The notes beneath the pieces were generated by a model that searched no databases, had not been told where the DNA came from, and saw only the letters and a list, made by a program, of their open reading frames with translations. A program made the position numbers and the translations under genes. A stretch of DNA of 64,000 bases from Pedobacter roseus (GTDB taxonomy: Bacteria > Bacteroidota > Bacteroidia > Sphingobacteriales > Sphingobacteriaceae), in the NCBI RefSeq assembly GCF_014395225.1, contig NZ_CP060723.1:4836001-4900000 (forward strand). The letters are read 5' to 3'. How positions within the stretch are numbered: position 1 is the first letter of the stretch; the number at the start of each line of letters is the position of its first letter. This document shows, in pieces, positions 25,075 through 33,178 of the stretch.

Positions 25075-25791
25075 CTAATTTGTGTGCTTCAGGGTATCGG
25101 TATATTGTTTGGCCGATTCCCTGATGTATTTAACAGCATCGTAATTGTTCCAGTTACTCACCATGCTGCGGGTTGGGTAATAATCGAGCAAAAATTTGTC
25201 GAGGTCTTTCCCTTTTAATGTGGTATTATTCGAAACCAGGCTTTTATTGAAGAATTTATCTACTTCCATTAGGCCTAATTCCTTTTTGTAATAACGGTTA
25301 AAGTTACGTGCCCTGGCCGGTGTTTTCCCAAATAATTCGTAGAAAAATGTTATTGGACTGCCACCAAAGGGAATTAATAAAACCAATGGCGGTTTGCCTT
25401 CAAAAAATGATCCATTTCTTTTAACGTCGCGCTTAACACTTTCCATCTCCTGCTTTTTAGTCTGGCCTTTAACCGTTACTTCTTCGAGCATGGTACTTCC
25501 CCTTTGTAAATATACCACCAGATCATCATCGGTATTGATCACCAATTTCTGATCGGTTAAATTTTTCTTTATAATCAACAAAGTATCGCCAATTTTGGCT
25601 TTTAGCTGAAATATTCCAATATCGTTACTGCTAGCACCCATTTTACTGCGTAAATTGGTTATCGCAGCTAAAGCAACACGCACATTAGAACCTTTTTCTA
25701 TCACCACACCTTTCAATACAAAATCCTGGGCTTTAATTTTTAAGCCTTGCATTAAGATGATGAGTAACAGAATAGCTTTTAAAGGTTTCAT
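25075..25791 (-). CDS. Exported carboxypeptidase-regulatory-like protein, paralog 2
   Basis: 238 residues, the middle paralog. Same order of parts: signal peptide (ending LKIKAQ), FVLKGVVIEKGSNVRVALAAI, ASSNDIGIFQLKAKIGDTLL, LERGS-like strand (VVYLQRGSTMLEEVTVKG), then the charged helical half (TKKQEMESVKRDVKRNG; YELFGKTPARARNFNRYY; YDAVKYIRESAKQYTDTL). It lies 7 bp before paralog 3 and 4 bp after paralog 1, so one transcript is very likely. Confidence 0.82.
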   Translation of the reverse strand: MKPLKAILLLIILMQGLKIKAQDFVLKGVVIEKGSNVRVALAAITNLRSKMGASSNDIGIFQLKAKIGDTLLIIKKNLTDQKLVINTDDDLVVYLQRGSTMLEEVTVKGQTKKQEMESVKRDVKRNGSFFEGKPPLVLLIPFGGSPITFFYELFGKTPARARNFNRYYKKELGLMEVDKFFNKSLVSNNTTLKGKDLDKFLLDYYPTRSMVSNWNNYDAVKYIRESAKQYTDTLKHTN

Positions 25792-25795
25792 TTTA

Positions 25796-26509
25796 TTATA
25801 ATGAGGTATTTAGAGTATCTAAATACTGTTTTGCAGATTTTTTGATGTAATCAGCGGCATCATAGGTGTTCCAGTTTTTAATCTGTTTATGTTTCGGTCT
25901 ATAATCCAACATAAACTTATCCATTTGCTTTCCTGTTAAACTGGTGTTATTTTTAACCAGGCTAACATTAAAAAACCGGTCAATTTCCAACTCTTTTGTC
26001 TCGTTATCATAATAACGGTCAAAACGTTTTGAATTTTTTCGTTCTGCGCTAAACAGTTCCATTATTGCGGCCAATGGGTAACGCACATAATAAAGCGGGT
26101 TTCTCTTTTTACCATAAAAATAAGTTTTCTTACGGTGCTCTAACCTAACAGCCGATAGGTTTTGTTGTTTGTTTTCCGCCTTAATTGTTACATCATCAAG
26201 CAGCATATCTGCCCTAACCAGGTTAATAACAAGATCCTGATTGCCAGGCACCACCACATAAATATTATCGAAATGCCTTTTGGTAATCAATAGAGTATCG
26301 CCGGCTTTGGCTTTCACCTGAAAGAAACCCATATCGTTACTTCCTACCGCCTGTTTATTATTAATATTGGTTACCACAGCCAATGCAATACGGATTTGGG
26401 TTCCTTTTTCTAAAATAACTCCTTTTGCTGTTGTAATTTGAGCGAGCGTTTTTTTAGGCAAAATGAACAATAGCAATGAAAGTGATAACATGATCAAAAA
26501 TGCTTTCAT
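25796..26509 (-). CDS. Exported carboxypeptidase-regulatory-like protein, paralog 1
   Basis: 237 residues and the promoter-proximal paralog. Signal peptide ends KKTLAQ. TAKGVILEKGTQIRIALAVV and VGSNDMGFFQVKAKAGDTLL align with the other two, while the middle (QQNLSAVRLEHRKKTYFYGKKR) is more divergent. The conserved end is YDAADYIKKSAKQYLDTL. The shared 'SNDxGxFQxKAKxGDTLL' and 'A-K-x-Y/F-x-DTL' blocks across all three define a family I cannot name beyond the regulatory-like domain. Confidence 0.82.
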   Translation of the reverse strand: MKAFLIMLSLSLLLFILPKKTLAQITTAKGVILEKGTQIRIALAVVTNINNKQAVGSNDMGFFQVKAKAGDTLLITKRHFDNIYVVVPGNQDLVINLVRADMLLDDVTIKAENKQQNLSAVRLEHRKKTYFYGKKRNPLYYVRYPLAAIMELFSAERKNSKRFDRYYDNETKELEIDRFFNVSLVKNNTSLTGKQMDKFMLDYRPKHKQIKNWNTYDAADYIKKSAKQYLDTLNTSL

Positions 26510-26579
26510 ATCTATAAGATATTTTTTGTAAAATTAACATTTGTTAACCTTGCAAACTGTTAAAGAAACGTTAATCCCT

Positions 26580-27308
26580 ATGAGAAAACTATTGGGTGGA
26601 TTTTATTTACTGTATTCAGCAATAATATTCTTTCTGATCATGCTCGTAGTTTGTCCTTTTATCATTATCAGTATGGGTATTTTTAACGAGAAAACCGGAA
26701 GAAAAATCGCTTTCTATTTTTTAAAATGCTGGGCATGGGGTTTTAGCCTGTTAACTTTCCTGTGGTTTTCGGCAGGGGGAACTAAGATTGATACCTCCAG
26801 ATCGTATATCTATGTGGGTAACCATAGTTCTTTTTTAGATGCTTTAGCCATTGTAATCTGCATTCCACAGGCTTTTAGTCCGCTGGGGAAGATAGAAATG
26901 CTTAAAATTCCGGTATTTGGATGGATTTACAAACGTTTGGTGGTGATGATTGACCGCAGCAGCAGGGAAAGCCGTGACCATTCGGTAGCTGAACTGAGAA
27001 AAGATCTGGCCGATGGTCAATCAATTTTGATTTTTCCTGAAGGCACAATGAATAAATCTAAGCTACCTTTAAATCCATTTTATGATGGGGCATTCCGTTT
27101 GGCGATAGAGACACAAACACCTATTTTACCTTTTGCGATATTGAACAGCCGAGCACATTTACCAAGAACAGATCCGTTATTATTGAAGCCCGGATTGATT
27201 AAAACAGTATTTGGCGAAGCAATCGAGGTGAAGGGTTTGGTAGCAGAGGATTTGGAAGAATTGAAAGCAAAATCTTTTCAGGCCATTTTAGGAATGCTGG
27301 AAAAATAG
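26580..27308 (+). CDS. plsC: 1-acyl-sn-glycerol-3-phosphate acyltransferase
   Basis: 242 residues from ATG 26580 (MRKLLGGFYLL). Two membrane-seeking segments occupy the first 70 residues. The HX4D acyltransferase motif is in VGNHSSFLDALAI, followed by the FPEGTMNKSKL glycerophosphate-binding block. It acylates lysophosphatidic acid in phospholipid synthesis or, in paralogs, other acceptors. A non-ATG extension to 26541 is possible, but the ATG places the first hydrophobic helix at the usual position. It is divergent from the paralog cluster. Confidence 0.87.
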   Translation: MRKLLGGFYLLYSAIIFFLIMLVVCPFIIISMGIFNEKTGRKIAFYFLKCWAWGFSLLTFLWFSAGGTKIDTSRSYIYVGNHSSFLDALAIVICIPQAFSPLGKIEMLKIPVFGWIYKRLVVMIDRSSRESRDHSVAELRKDLADGQSILIFPEGTMNKSKLPLNPFYDGAFRLAIETQTPILPFAILNSRAHLPRTDPLLLKPGLIKTVFGEAIEVKGLVAEDLEELKAKSFQAILGMLEK

Positions 27309-27663
27309 CATCATTCATTATTAGGAAATAAGGGATCCAGCTCTTTTGGCTAAACCTGTCCTGCTGTCCGTTTTATCCCGATGAAAAATCGGGGATGCTC
27401 ACTCCCATCAGGTTTAAACACTTCGGTACGCACCCTGTGGGGATCAGACCCAAGCCAAAAGCTACCCCACTTTTGTATATAAACCCGGTTGAAACGGACA
27501 TCCCGATTTTTCATCGGGATAAAGTGTAAAACGGGACTGCAATCCCCGAAGAAATACTGTACGCTGATTTTCTAATTATAAAGCTTTTTATCCGACAAGC
27601 TATAACTCTGGGCTCCTTGACCATTATTATTTCTCCTTTCGGCTTAAAACCCTATCTTTGCGC
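27309..27663. repeat. Gene-free region with a large dispersed inverted repeat
   Basis: TATCCCGATGAAAAATCGGG at 27374-27393 recurs as a perfect 20-bp reverse complement at 27502-27521, and each arm folds on itself (CCCGAT/ATCGGG). Flanks carry GTCCGTTTTA, GAAACGGACA and AAAACGGGACTGCAATCCCC; the last resembles the element at 53480. No open frame is convincing. A TATCTTTG box at 27653-27660 lies just before the yicC start and may be a -7 element giving a leaderless transcript. Confidence 0.75.
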
Positions 27664-28539
27664 ATGATAAAATCCATGACAGGATACGGCTTAGCAACAG
27701 CCGATTATGCAAATGCAAAGTATAGTGTCGAAATCAAATCGCTCAACAGTAAATTCCTTGAGCTGAATTTAAAATATCCTAAAGCTTTTTCTGATAAAGA
27801 ACTGATCTTGCGCAACATCTGCAGCAAAGACATCGAACGTGGAAAGGTAAGTTTAAGCATCAATGTAGAACGCACCAACGGTGAAGTTACAGGCGCAACC
27901 ATTAATACTGCACTGTTAACTCACTATTACAAACAACTTATTGCTGTTAATGAAGAATTAGGTGCTGAAAGTAGCAACTTATTGCAAACTGCATTAACCT
28001 TCCCTGATGTAATCAGTTATAAGGAAGAAAGTGTGAGTGAGGATGAGTGGAATCATTTATTCCAGATTTTTACCTCGGCTTTGGCTAATTTCAATAAATT
28101 TAGAGAAGATGAAGGCTCGGTTTTAAAGGCCGACTTGGAACTGAGGATTAAAAACATCCTTTCTTATTTTAAATCTGTTGAGGAGCTTGAACCTAAAAGG
28201 ATTTCGGCTATCCGCGATAAATTTACTCAGTTTTTAGATGATGCCGTGGGTAAAGTAAATATCGATCAGAACCGTTTTGAGCAGGAATTGATCTATTACA
28301 TCGATAAAATCGACATCACAGAAGAAAAAACACGTTTAAAAAGCCACTGCGATTATTTCTTGCAAACTTTGGCAAGCAAAGAGGCAAATGGTAAAAAAAT
28401 GGGCTTCATCTCTCAGGAAATTGGCCGGGAAATTAATACCATGGGTGCAAAAGCAAATGATGCCCAGATGCAACAGTTTGTTGTGGGTATGAAAGAAGAA
28501 TTAGAAAAGATAAAAGAACAGTTACTGAATGTGTTGTAA
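27664..28539 (+). CDS. yicC: YicC family endoribonuclease-like protein
   Basis: 291 residues from the ATG at 27664 (MIKSMTGYGLATAD), the family's standard N-terminus. It has NSKFLELNLKYPK in the N-terminal domain and the conserved C-terminal block LKSHCDYFLQTLASKEANGKKMGFISQEIGREINTMGAKAND. YicC proteins degrade some small RNAs and are commonly linked with gmk, which follows here after 79 bp. A TTG two codons upstream is unlikely to be the start. Confidence 0.93.
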   Translation: MIKSMTGYGLATADYANAKYSVEIKSLNSKFLELNLKYPKAFSDKELILRNICSKDIERGKVSLSINVERTNGEVTGATINTALLTHYYKQLIAVNEELGAESSNLLQTALTFPDVISYKEESVSEDEWNHLFQIFTSALANFNKFREDEGSVLKADLELRIKNILSYFKSVEELEPKRISAIRDKFTQFLDDAVGKVNIDQNRFEQELIYYIDKIDITEEKTRLKSHCDYFLQTLASKEANGKKMGFISQEIGREINTMGAKANDAQMQQFVVGMKEELEKIKEQLLNVL

Positions 28540-28545
28540 GGTTGA

Positions 28546-28612
28546 AATGTTGTAAAGTTGCAATTTTACATGCAACCTTCCAATCTTTAACTTTCCAACC
28601 TTCCAACATTTT
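28546..28612. repeat. Phrase repeat between yicC and gmk
   Basis: The gap reads AATGTTGTAAAGTTGCAA and then CCTTCCAATC, TTTCCAACCTTCCAACATT, a set of near-inverted phrases with ATGTTG and CAACAT near the ends. It is another member of the low-complexity phrase class and has no T-run terminator. Confidence 0.5.
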
Positions 28613-28618
28613 TAAAGC

Positions 28619-29185
28619 ATGCAAGGCAAATTAATCATATTTTCGGCACCGTCAGGAGCAGGTAAAACCACTATAGTACATCATTTATTAAAAAAGTTTC
28701 CTGAACTGAGCTTTTCTATTTCTGCCACAACACGCGAGTCGAGAGGTACTGAACAACATGAAAACGATTACTATTTTATCAGTAAGGAAGAGTTTTTACA
28801 CAAAGTTGCCCATCAGGAATTCGTAGAGTTTGAAGAGGTTTACAACGGAACTTTTTATGGCACTTTACGTTCAGAAATCGAACGCATCTGGAATGATGGT
28901 AAACATGTAATTTTCGATATTGATGTAGAAGGCGGGATCCGTTTGAAAAGAAAATACGAAGAAGATGCACTGGCTATTTTTGTACAGCCGCCATCTTTAG
29001 AGGTATTAAAAGAACGTTTAAGCGGCCGCGGTACCGACAGCGTTGAAAAATTACAGGAGCGTTTTATCAAAGCGGAGAAAGAATTGCTTTATGCCGATAA
29101 ATTTGATGTGATTTTAAAAAATTACGATCTGGCGACAGCCTGCGCAGAAGCAGAAAAATTGGTGGGGGATTTTTTGAAAAAATAG
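28619..29185 (+). CDS. gmk: Guanylate kinase
   Basis: 188 residues. The P-loop APSGAGKTT is at 10-18. The GMP-binding segment SATTRESRGTE and the YYFISKEEF block, followed by YGTLRSEIE, are standard. IFDIDVEGGIRLKRK and IFVQPPSLEVLKERLSGRGTDS complete the core. It converts GMP to GDP with ATP. It forms the yicC-gmk pair typical of many bacteria. Confidence 0.96.
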   Translation: MQGKLIIFSAPSGAGKTTIVHHLLKKFPELSFSISATTRESRGTEQHENDYYFISKEEFLHKVAHQEFVEFEEVYNGTFYGTLRSEIERIWNDGKHVIFDIDVEGGIRLKRKYEEDALAIFVQPPSLEVLKERLSGRGTDSVEKLQERFIKAEKELLYADKFDVILKNYDLATACAEAEKLVGDFLKK

Positions 29186-29221
29186 TTTTCTTAAGAGCGC
29201 AGAAATCTTTATATTTGATTG

Positions 29222-29413
29222 ATGACTGATATTCAATTATATAGCCAAATATCTTCATTGCCTTCAGACCTGAAGAAGCAAGTGTCTGATTTTGTCTCAT
29301 CCCTAAAGAAAAAATCGAAAGCCAGTAAAAAACTGAAAGAAAGACAATTTGGCTATGCCAAAGATTTCTTTAAAATGACTGCTGATTTTGATGAACCATT
29401 AAATTTGATTTAA
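29222..29413 (+). CDS. DUF2281-like small protein, possible orphan antitoxin
   Basis: 63 residues. An N-terminal LYSQISSLPSDLKKQVSDFV helix is followed by a Lys-rich linker and the ending FGYAKDFFKMTADFDEPLNLI. This 'FG-AK-...-M-x-DFD-PL' ending is typical of DUF2281 proteins, many of which are antitoxins of PIN-domain toxins. No toxin gene follows; a repeat element and nadD come next. A TATATTTG box at 29210-29217 lies almost at the start codon, suggesting its own near-leaderless transcript. Confidence 0.75.
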   Translation: MTDIQLYSQISSLPSDLKKQVSDFVSSLKKKSKASKKLKERQFGYAKDFFKMTADFDEPLNLI

Positions 29414-29422
29414 AAATAAATC

Positions 29423-29524
29423 CGTCATTGCGAACTGCAGCGATGGAAAAGCGCAAAAGGGTGAAGCAATCTTTTTTGGCAGATTAGATTGCTTCGGCTC
29501 CCTCAGTCCAGCCTCGCAATGACG
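29423..29524. repeat. Composite inverted repeat, CGTCATTGCGA ends
   Basis: An outer 11-bp arm CGTCATTGCGA (29423-29433) is matched at 29514-29524, and an inner 9-bp arm GAAGCAATC (29463-29471) is matched at 29487-29495. The 102-bp unit can fold into a long hairpin and is flanked by genes on both sides. Half-copies of the same phrase occur at 53650-53690. Confidence 0.8.
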
Positions 29525-29549
29525 ACTAATAGATACTGAAAACGACAAA

Positions 29550-30122
29550 ATGAAAACTGGTCTTTTCTTCGGTTCGTATAACCCCATCCATACCGGACAT
29601 TTAATTATTGCCAATTATATGGCTAATCATACCGAACTTGATGAAGTATGGTTAGTGGTTTCTCCACACAATCCTTTAAAAGAGAAAAGTGGTTTAACCA
29701 ATATGTACGATCGTTTGGAAATGGCCAAACTGGCTACCGAAAATGCAGAGCATATCCGCGTGAGTGATATTGAATTTGCATTGCCGCAGCCTTCGTATAC
29801 CATTGATACTTTAACTTATCTCCACGAAAAATACCCTGAAAAAGAATTTGTACTGATCATGGGCGCTGATAACCTGGTTTCATTTAAAAAATGGAAAAAC
29901 TACGAGGTGCTCTTAAAAAACTATCAGATTTATGTGTACCCACGTCCTGGAGCAGATGTTAGCGAGTGGGAAAACCAGCCCGCAATTACTTTTACCAATA
30001 CCCCTTTAATGGAAATATCCTCCACTTTTATCCGCAAGGCCATAAAGGAGAAAAAAAATGTTCAGTTTTTCCTTCCTGATAAGGTGATCGACTTCATAGA
30101 GGGTAAAGGGATGTATAGATAG
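29550..30122 (+). CDS. nadD: Nicotinate-nucleotide adenylyltransferase
   Basis: 190 residues. The nucleotidyltransferase motif is GLFFGSYNPIHTGHLIIANY (GxYNPIHxGH), with VVSPHNPLKEK and FVLIMGADNLVSFKKWKNYE. Near the C-terminus, MEISSTFIRKAIKE carries the ISSTxIR nucleotide-binding motif. It adenylates nicotinate mononucleotide to deamido-NAD in NAD synthesis. It complements the pnuC-nadR salvage genes at 50-52 kb. Confidence 0.95.
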   Translation: MKTGLFFGSYNPIHTGHLIIANYMANHTELDEVWLVVSPHNPLKEKSGLTNMYDRLEMAKLATENAEHIRVSDIEFALPQPSYTIDTLTYLHEKYPEKEFVLIMGADNLVSFKKWKNYEVLLKNYQIYVYPRPGADVSEWENQPAITFTNTPLMEISSTFIRKAIKEKKNVQFFLPDKVIDFIEGKGMYR

Positions 30123-30213
30123 GATCAAATCTTTGCTGCCATAAATCAACAGGTTTACAACAAATTGTATTAAATCGATTACTTGGATTGGTTTTTGTTT
30201 AATTAGCCTTTAG

Positions 30214-31947
30214 ATGATTAATTTAGCAGCTGATACAACAAAACACGTGAGAAGAAATTTATTTATACTGATTGCCCTCTGCGGCACTGCATTTTCTGTA
30301 AGTGCACAACAAAAAACCTATTTAGAATTACTGGCCAACCAACCAAAATGGGTGGATTCGGTTTTTAACAGACTTAACCGCCGAGAACGTATTGCACAGC
30401 TATTTTTTGTGCGGGCGCATACCAATCTGGGTAAAAAATACACCGATTCAGTTGGTCAGGTGATTAAAAAAGAACAATTGGGTGGCGTAATCTTTTTTCA
30501 GGGAGGCCCAGGCAGGCAGGTTGTAGCGACTAATGCTTATCAAAAACTGAGCAGGGTTCCATTAATTGTGGCAAACGATGGTGAATGGGGTTTGGGTATG
30601 CGTTTGGACAGTACCATTTCCTATCCTTATCAAATGACTTTGGGCGCCATTCAAAACAAAGAATTATTGTACAAAATGGGCCTTGAAGTGGCTAAAGATT
30701 ACAAGCGTATGGGGATGCAGATGAATTTAGCTCCTGACGCCGATATCAATAACAACCCAAAAAATCCCGTAATCAATTACCGTTCTTTTGGCGAAAATAA
30801 ATATAACGTAGCCACTAAAGTTGCCGCTTATATGAAAGGCATGCAGGATGGTGGTTTATTAACCACGTTGAAACATTTCCCTGGTCATGGCGATACTGAT
30901 GTGGATTCGCATTATGATTTACCACAGCTTACTTTCTCTGCTACGCGGCTGGATACTTTAGAAATGTATCCTTTTAAAGAGCTGATCAAACAAGGCGCTT
31001 CGGGGGTAATGATTGCCCACATGAACATCCCATCGCTAGATGCTACACCAAACCTACCTTCTACCCTATCTAAACCGATTGTTACGGGCATTTTAAAGCA
31101 GAAATTAGGCTTTAAAGGTTTGATTATCTCTGATGCGATGGATATGAAAGGCGTTGTAAAATATTTCAAAGACGGTGAAGCCGATTTAATGGGCATCATT
31201 GCTGGAAATGATATTATTGAGCTATCTGAAAATAGCGACAGGGCCATTAAACTGGTGCGTAAAGCTGTAAGGCAGGATCGCGTGAGCATGGCCGAAATTG
31301 ACCAAAGTGTGCGTAAGATTTTAACGGCAAAATACTGGGCAGGTTTGGCTAAACGCGATACGATTGTAACGCAGGGTGTTGTTGCAGGTGTAAACCGCAC
31401 CGCTAGCAATGCATTGGTACAGGAACTGGCTAATGCATCGGTAACGCTGCTGAAAGGTAAAGATTATATCAAGCGCCTTATTCCGATCAGAAGAACGGCC
31501 ATTATCAGCATCGGTGTACCTTCGGTTACCACTTTCCAAAAAGAGGTTTCGAAAGGATATTATAACTCTGTTTATTATGTGCTGGATAAAGATGCAAGCG
31601 CTGCACAGATTTCGAACATTGCCCGTGAAATCGGTGCTTTTGATCAGGTAATTGTGGGTATTCACGACAGTAGATCGCGCCCTGCTAATGGAATTCTCTT
31701 AAATGCTGGTGTAAAAAACTTTATTAAAGAATTATCTGCCAAGAATGCGGTTTTTGCGTTGTTTGCCAATCCATACAACCTGGCGAGTTTATCAGGTTTA
31801 GAAAACAGTAAAGGTTTAGTTATAGCTTATCAGAAAGAAGATTTTATGCAGATTTCTGCGGCGGCTGTGATCAATAACAGGTTGGTACCAACAGGTAAAT
31901 TACCGGTGAGTGTGGCACCATTTTATAAATTTGGGGAAGGGTTATAA
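30214..31947 (+). CDS. Glycoside hydrolase family 3, NagZ-like beta-N-acetylhexosaminidase
   Basis: 577 residues with a signal peptide ending SVSAQ (about residue 31). The GH3 barrel carries the NagZ-specific motif KHFPGHGDTDVDSH (220-233), whose His acts with Asp as the acid/base pair, and the nucleophile Asp in IISDAMDM (D307). A GH3 C-terminal domain follows, and the protein ends LPVSVAPFYKFGEGL. Related Bacteroidota proteins are often fused to a C-terminal beta-lactamase-like domain (about 970 residues); none is present here or downstream. Likely role: release of GlcNAc from peptidoglycan fragments in the periplasm. A GTG at 30247 would give a more usual signal-peptide start. Confidence 0.88.
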   Translation: MINLAADTTKHVRRNLFILIALCGTAFSVSAQQKTYLELLANQPKWVDSVFNRLNRRERIAQLFFVRAHTNLGKKYTDSVGQVIKKEQLGGVIFFQGGPGRQVVATNAYQKLSRVPLIVANDGEWGLGMRLDSTISYPYQMTLGAIQNKELLYKMGLEVAKDYKRMGMQMNLAPDADINNNPKNPVINYRSFGENKYNVATKVAAYMKGMQDGGLLTTLKHFPGHGDTDVDSHYDLPQLTFSATRLDTLEMYPFKELIKQGASGVMIAHMNIPSLDATPNLPSTLSKPIVTGILKQKLGFKGLIISDAMDMKGVVKYFKDGEADLMGIIAGNDIIELSENSDRAIKLVRKAVRQDRVSMAEIDQSVRKILTAKYWAGLAKRDTIVTQGVVAGVNRTASNALVQELANASVTLLKGKDYIKRLIPIRRTAIISIGVPSVTTFQKEVSKGYYNSVYYVLDKDASAAQISNIAREIGAFDQVIVGIHDSRSRPANGILLNAGVKNFIKELSAKNAVFALFANPYNLASLSGLENSKGLVIAYQKEDFMQISAAAVINNRLVPTGKLPVSVAPFYKFGEGL

Positions 31948-32076
31948 GTGTTAGCCACGGAGGCGAAGATTTACACGGAATATACTTTTCTTTGGTCTTT
32001 CTCCTTTAGTCTTTCAGCTTTTTCCTAAAACAATTTCACCTTCAAAACGATTATCTAATTATAAAATCCCAAAGTT

Positions 32077-32286
32077 ATGATAGATCCAGAAGATGACAAT
32101 TATTCAAACGATCCGAACGATGCTTTGCGCAGAGAAGACGACGTAGAAAATATCAATGAAATTAGTGGCGACGATACCAGTATTGAACATGATAAAGATT
32201 TACTGGAGCAGGCTGATGAAGCTTCAAGAGCCTCTTATGAATTAAACCTCGATGATGAGGTAGACGAAGATGAGCTAGACGATTAA
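32077..32286 (+). CDS. Small, very acidic protein
   Basis: 69 residues, of which 29 are Asp or Glu and only four are Arg or Lys. It starts MIDPEDDNYSNDPNDALRRE and ends VDEDELDD, with no hydrophobic segment. I recognise no domain; it is probably disordered. The clean start and a strong terminator three bases past the stop codon support a real gene. Confidence 0.72.
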   Translation: MIDPEDDNYSNDPNDALRREDDVENINEISGDDTSIEHDKDLLEQADEASRASYELNLDDEVDEDELDD

Positions 32287-32288
32287 CA

Positions 32289-32330
32289 AAAAAGCCGTCC
32301 TGATTTAAAAATCAGGACGGCTTTCTTACT
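32289..32330. terminator. Strong terminator after the acidic protein gene
   Basis: A 16-bp perfect stem (32291-32306 with 32309-32324, core AGCCGTCCTGATTT) has a 2-nt loop. An A-rich left flank and TTTCTT on the right suggest it can work for the plus-strand gene and partly for the convergent thioredoxin gene. Confidence 0.9.
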
Positions 32331-32373
32331 TTTTGGCTTCAGTTTTATTGTTCGCACTTAGGCCTTATATCCT

Positions 32374-32907
32374 TTATTTAGCTTTCGCTTTATAAGTTTC
32401 AGGATTTACTGCTGTAGTGGTCCAGCCTTTTAAAAATGAGGTAATTTTTTTAACGTCATGTCCGACTTTCTTTTTACCATTGGCAGCAACTTCATCCGTT
32501 TCTAAATAAGATGAATTTTCAATGTGTAATACTTTTCCTTTGCCGTCTAAAATTAAAAATACCGGAAAACCAAAACGTTGAGGATATCCTAAGCTAGCCA
32601 AAACACTTTCATTTTTATTCTCAGGACTATAATTAACCAAAACGGTTTCAAAATTATCGTTGATGTATTTTTTCAGTGTAGCGGTGCTATCAACTAAGTT
32701 ATGGAACGCGATACACCAGGTGCACCAATTTCCTCCAACCTGTAATAAAACATGTTTATTTTCTTTAGCCGCTTTTGCAACAGCAGCAGCAATTTCTGCT
32801 TTGGCATCGGCCTGCGGGTTATAAATATGAATGCCTTCCTTTTTCGCCTGACTAAATGCCGTAGCCGAAATTAACACAGCAGTTAACAAAATGATTAATT
32901 TTTTCAT
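32374..32907 (-). CDS. Exported thioredoxin-family protein
   Basis: 177 residues from the ATG at 32907 (MKKLIILLTAVLISATAFSQ, a signal peptide). The thioredoxin fold has the redox motif WCTWC (C62, C65) in LLQVGGNWCTWCIAFHN, and the cis-Pro region is in RFGFPVFLILDGKGKVLH. It is likely a periplasmic disulfide reductase or electron-transfer protein. The open frame continues upstream through the 7-bp tandem array to 33006, but those residues precede the signal peptide and are not plausible. Confidence 0.9.
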   Translation of the reverse strand: MKKLIILLTAVLISATAFSQAKKEGIHIYNPQADAKAEIAAAVAKAAKENKHVLLQVGGNWCTWCIAFHNLVDSTATLKKYINDNFETVLVNYSPENKNESVLASLGYPQRFGFPVFLILDGKGKVLHIENSSYLETDEVAANGKKKVGHDVKKITSFLKGWTTTAVNPETYKAKAK

Positions 32908-32990
32908 GATTTTAAATGAATAATAATAGCAAATGTAATAAAGTCTAGTAATGTTATAGATGATTAGCAAATTCTTTACAGAGCGTAAAC

Positions 32991-33077
32991 ATTGGTCATT
33001 GGTCATTGGTCATTGGTCATTGGTCATTGGTCATTGGTCATTGGTCATTGGTCATTGGTCATTGGTCATTGGTCATT
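32991..33077. repeat. Tandem array of ATTGGTC, 12 copies
   Basis: Twelve exact copies of the 7-bp unit ATTGGTC occupy 32991-33074, followed by ATT. There is no interruption or mismatch. It lies 83 bp upstream of the thioredoxin start and 101 bp upstream of the TatD start, between the two divergent genes. Perfect identity indicates active slippage, and copy number should vary. Confidence 0.98.
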
Positions 33078-33178
33078 AATGGATTTGCACTTGGGAATAA
33101 GGTTTAATTGATTTCAGTTTATTTTCTATTATATCTTACATCCCACATGATCCATCAAAATATTATCTTTACCTCGCA

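Noticed and set aside
32908..33006. Longer N-terminus of the thioredoxin protein running into the ATTGGTC array
   Set aside because: A standard signal peptide starts at 32907; the extension would put 33 extra residues before it.
32991..33077. CRISPR array
   Set aside because: Units are 7 bp with no spacers and no cas genes; it is a simple tandem repeat.
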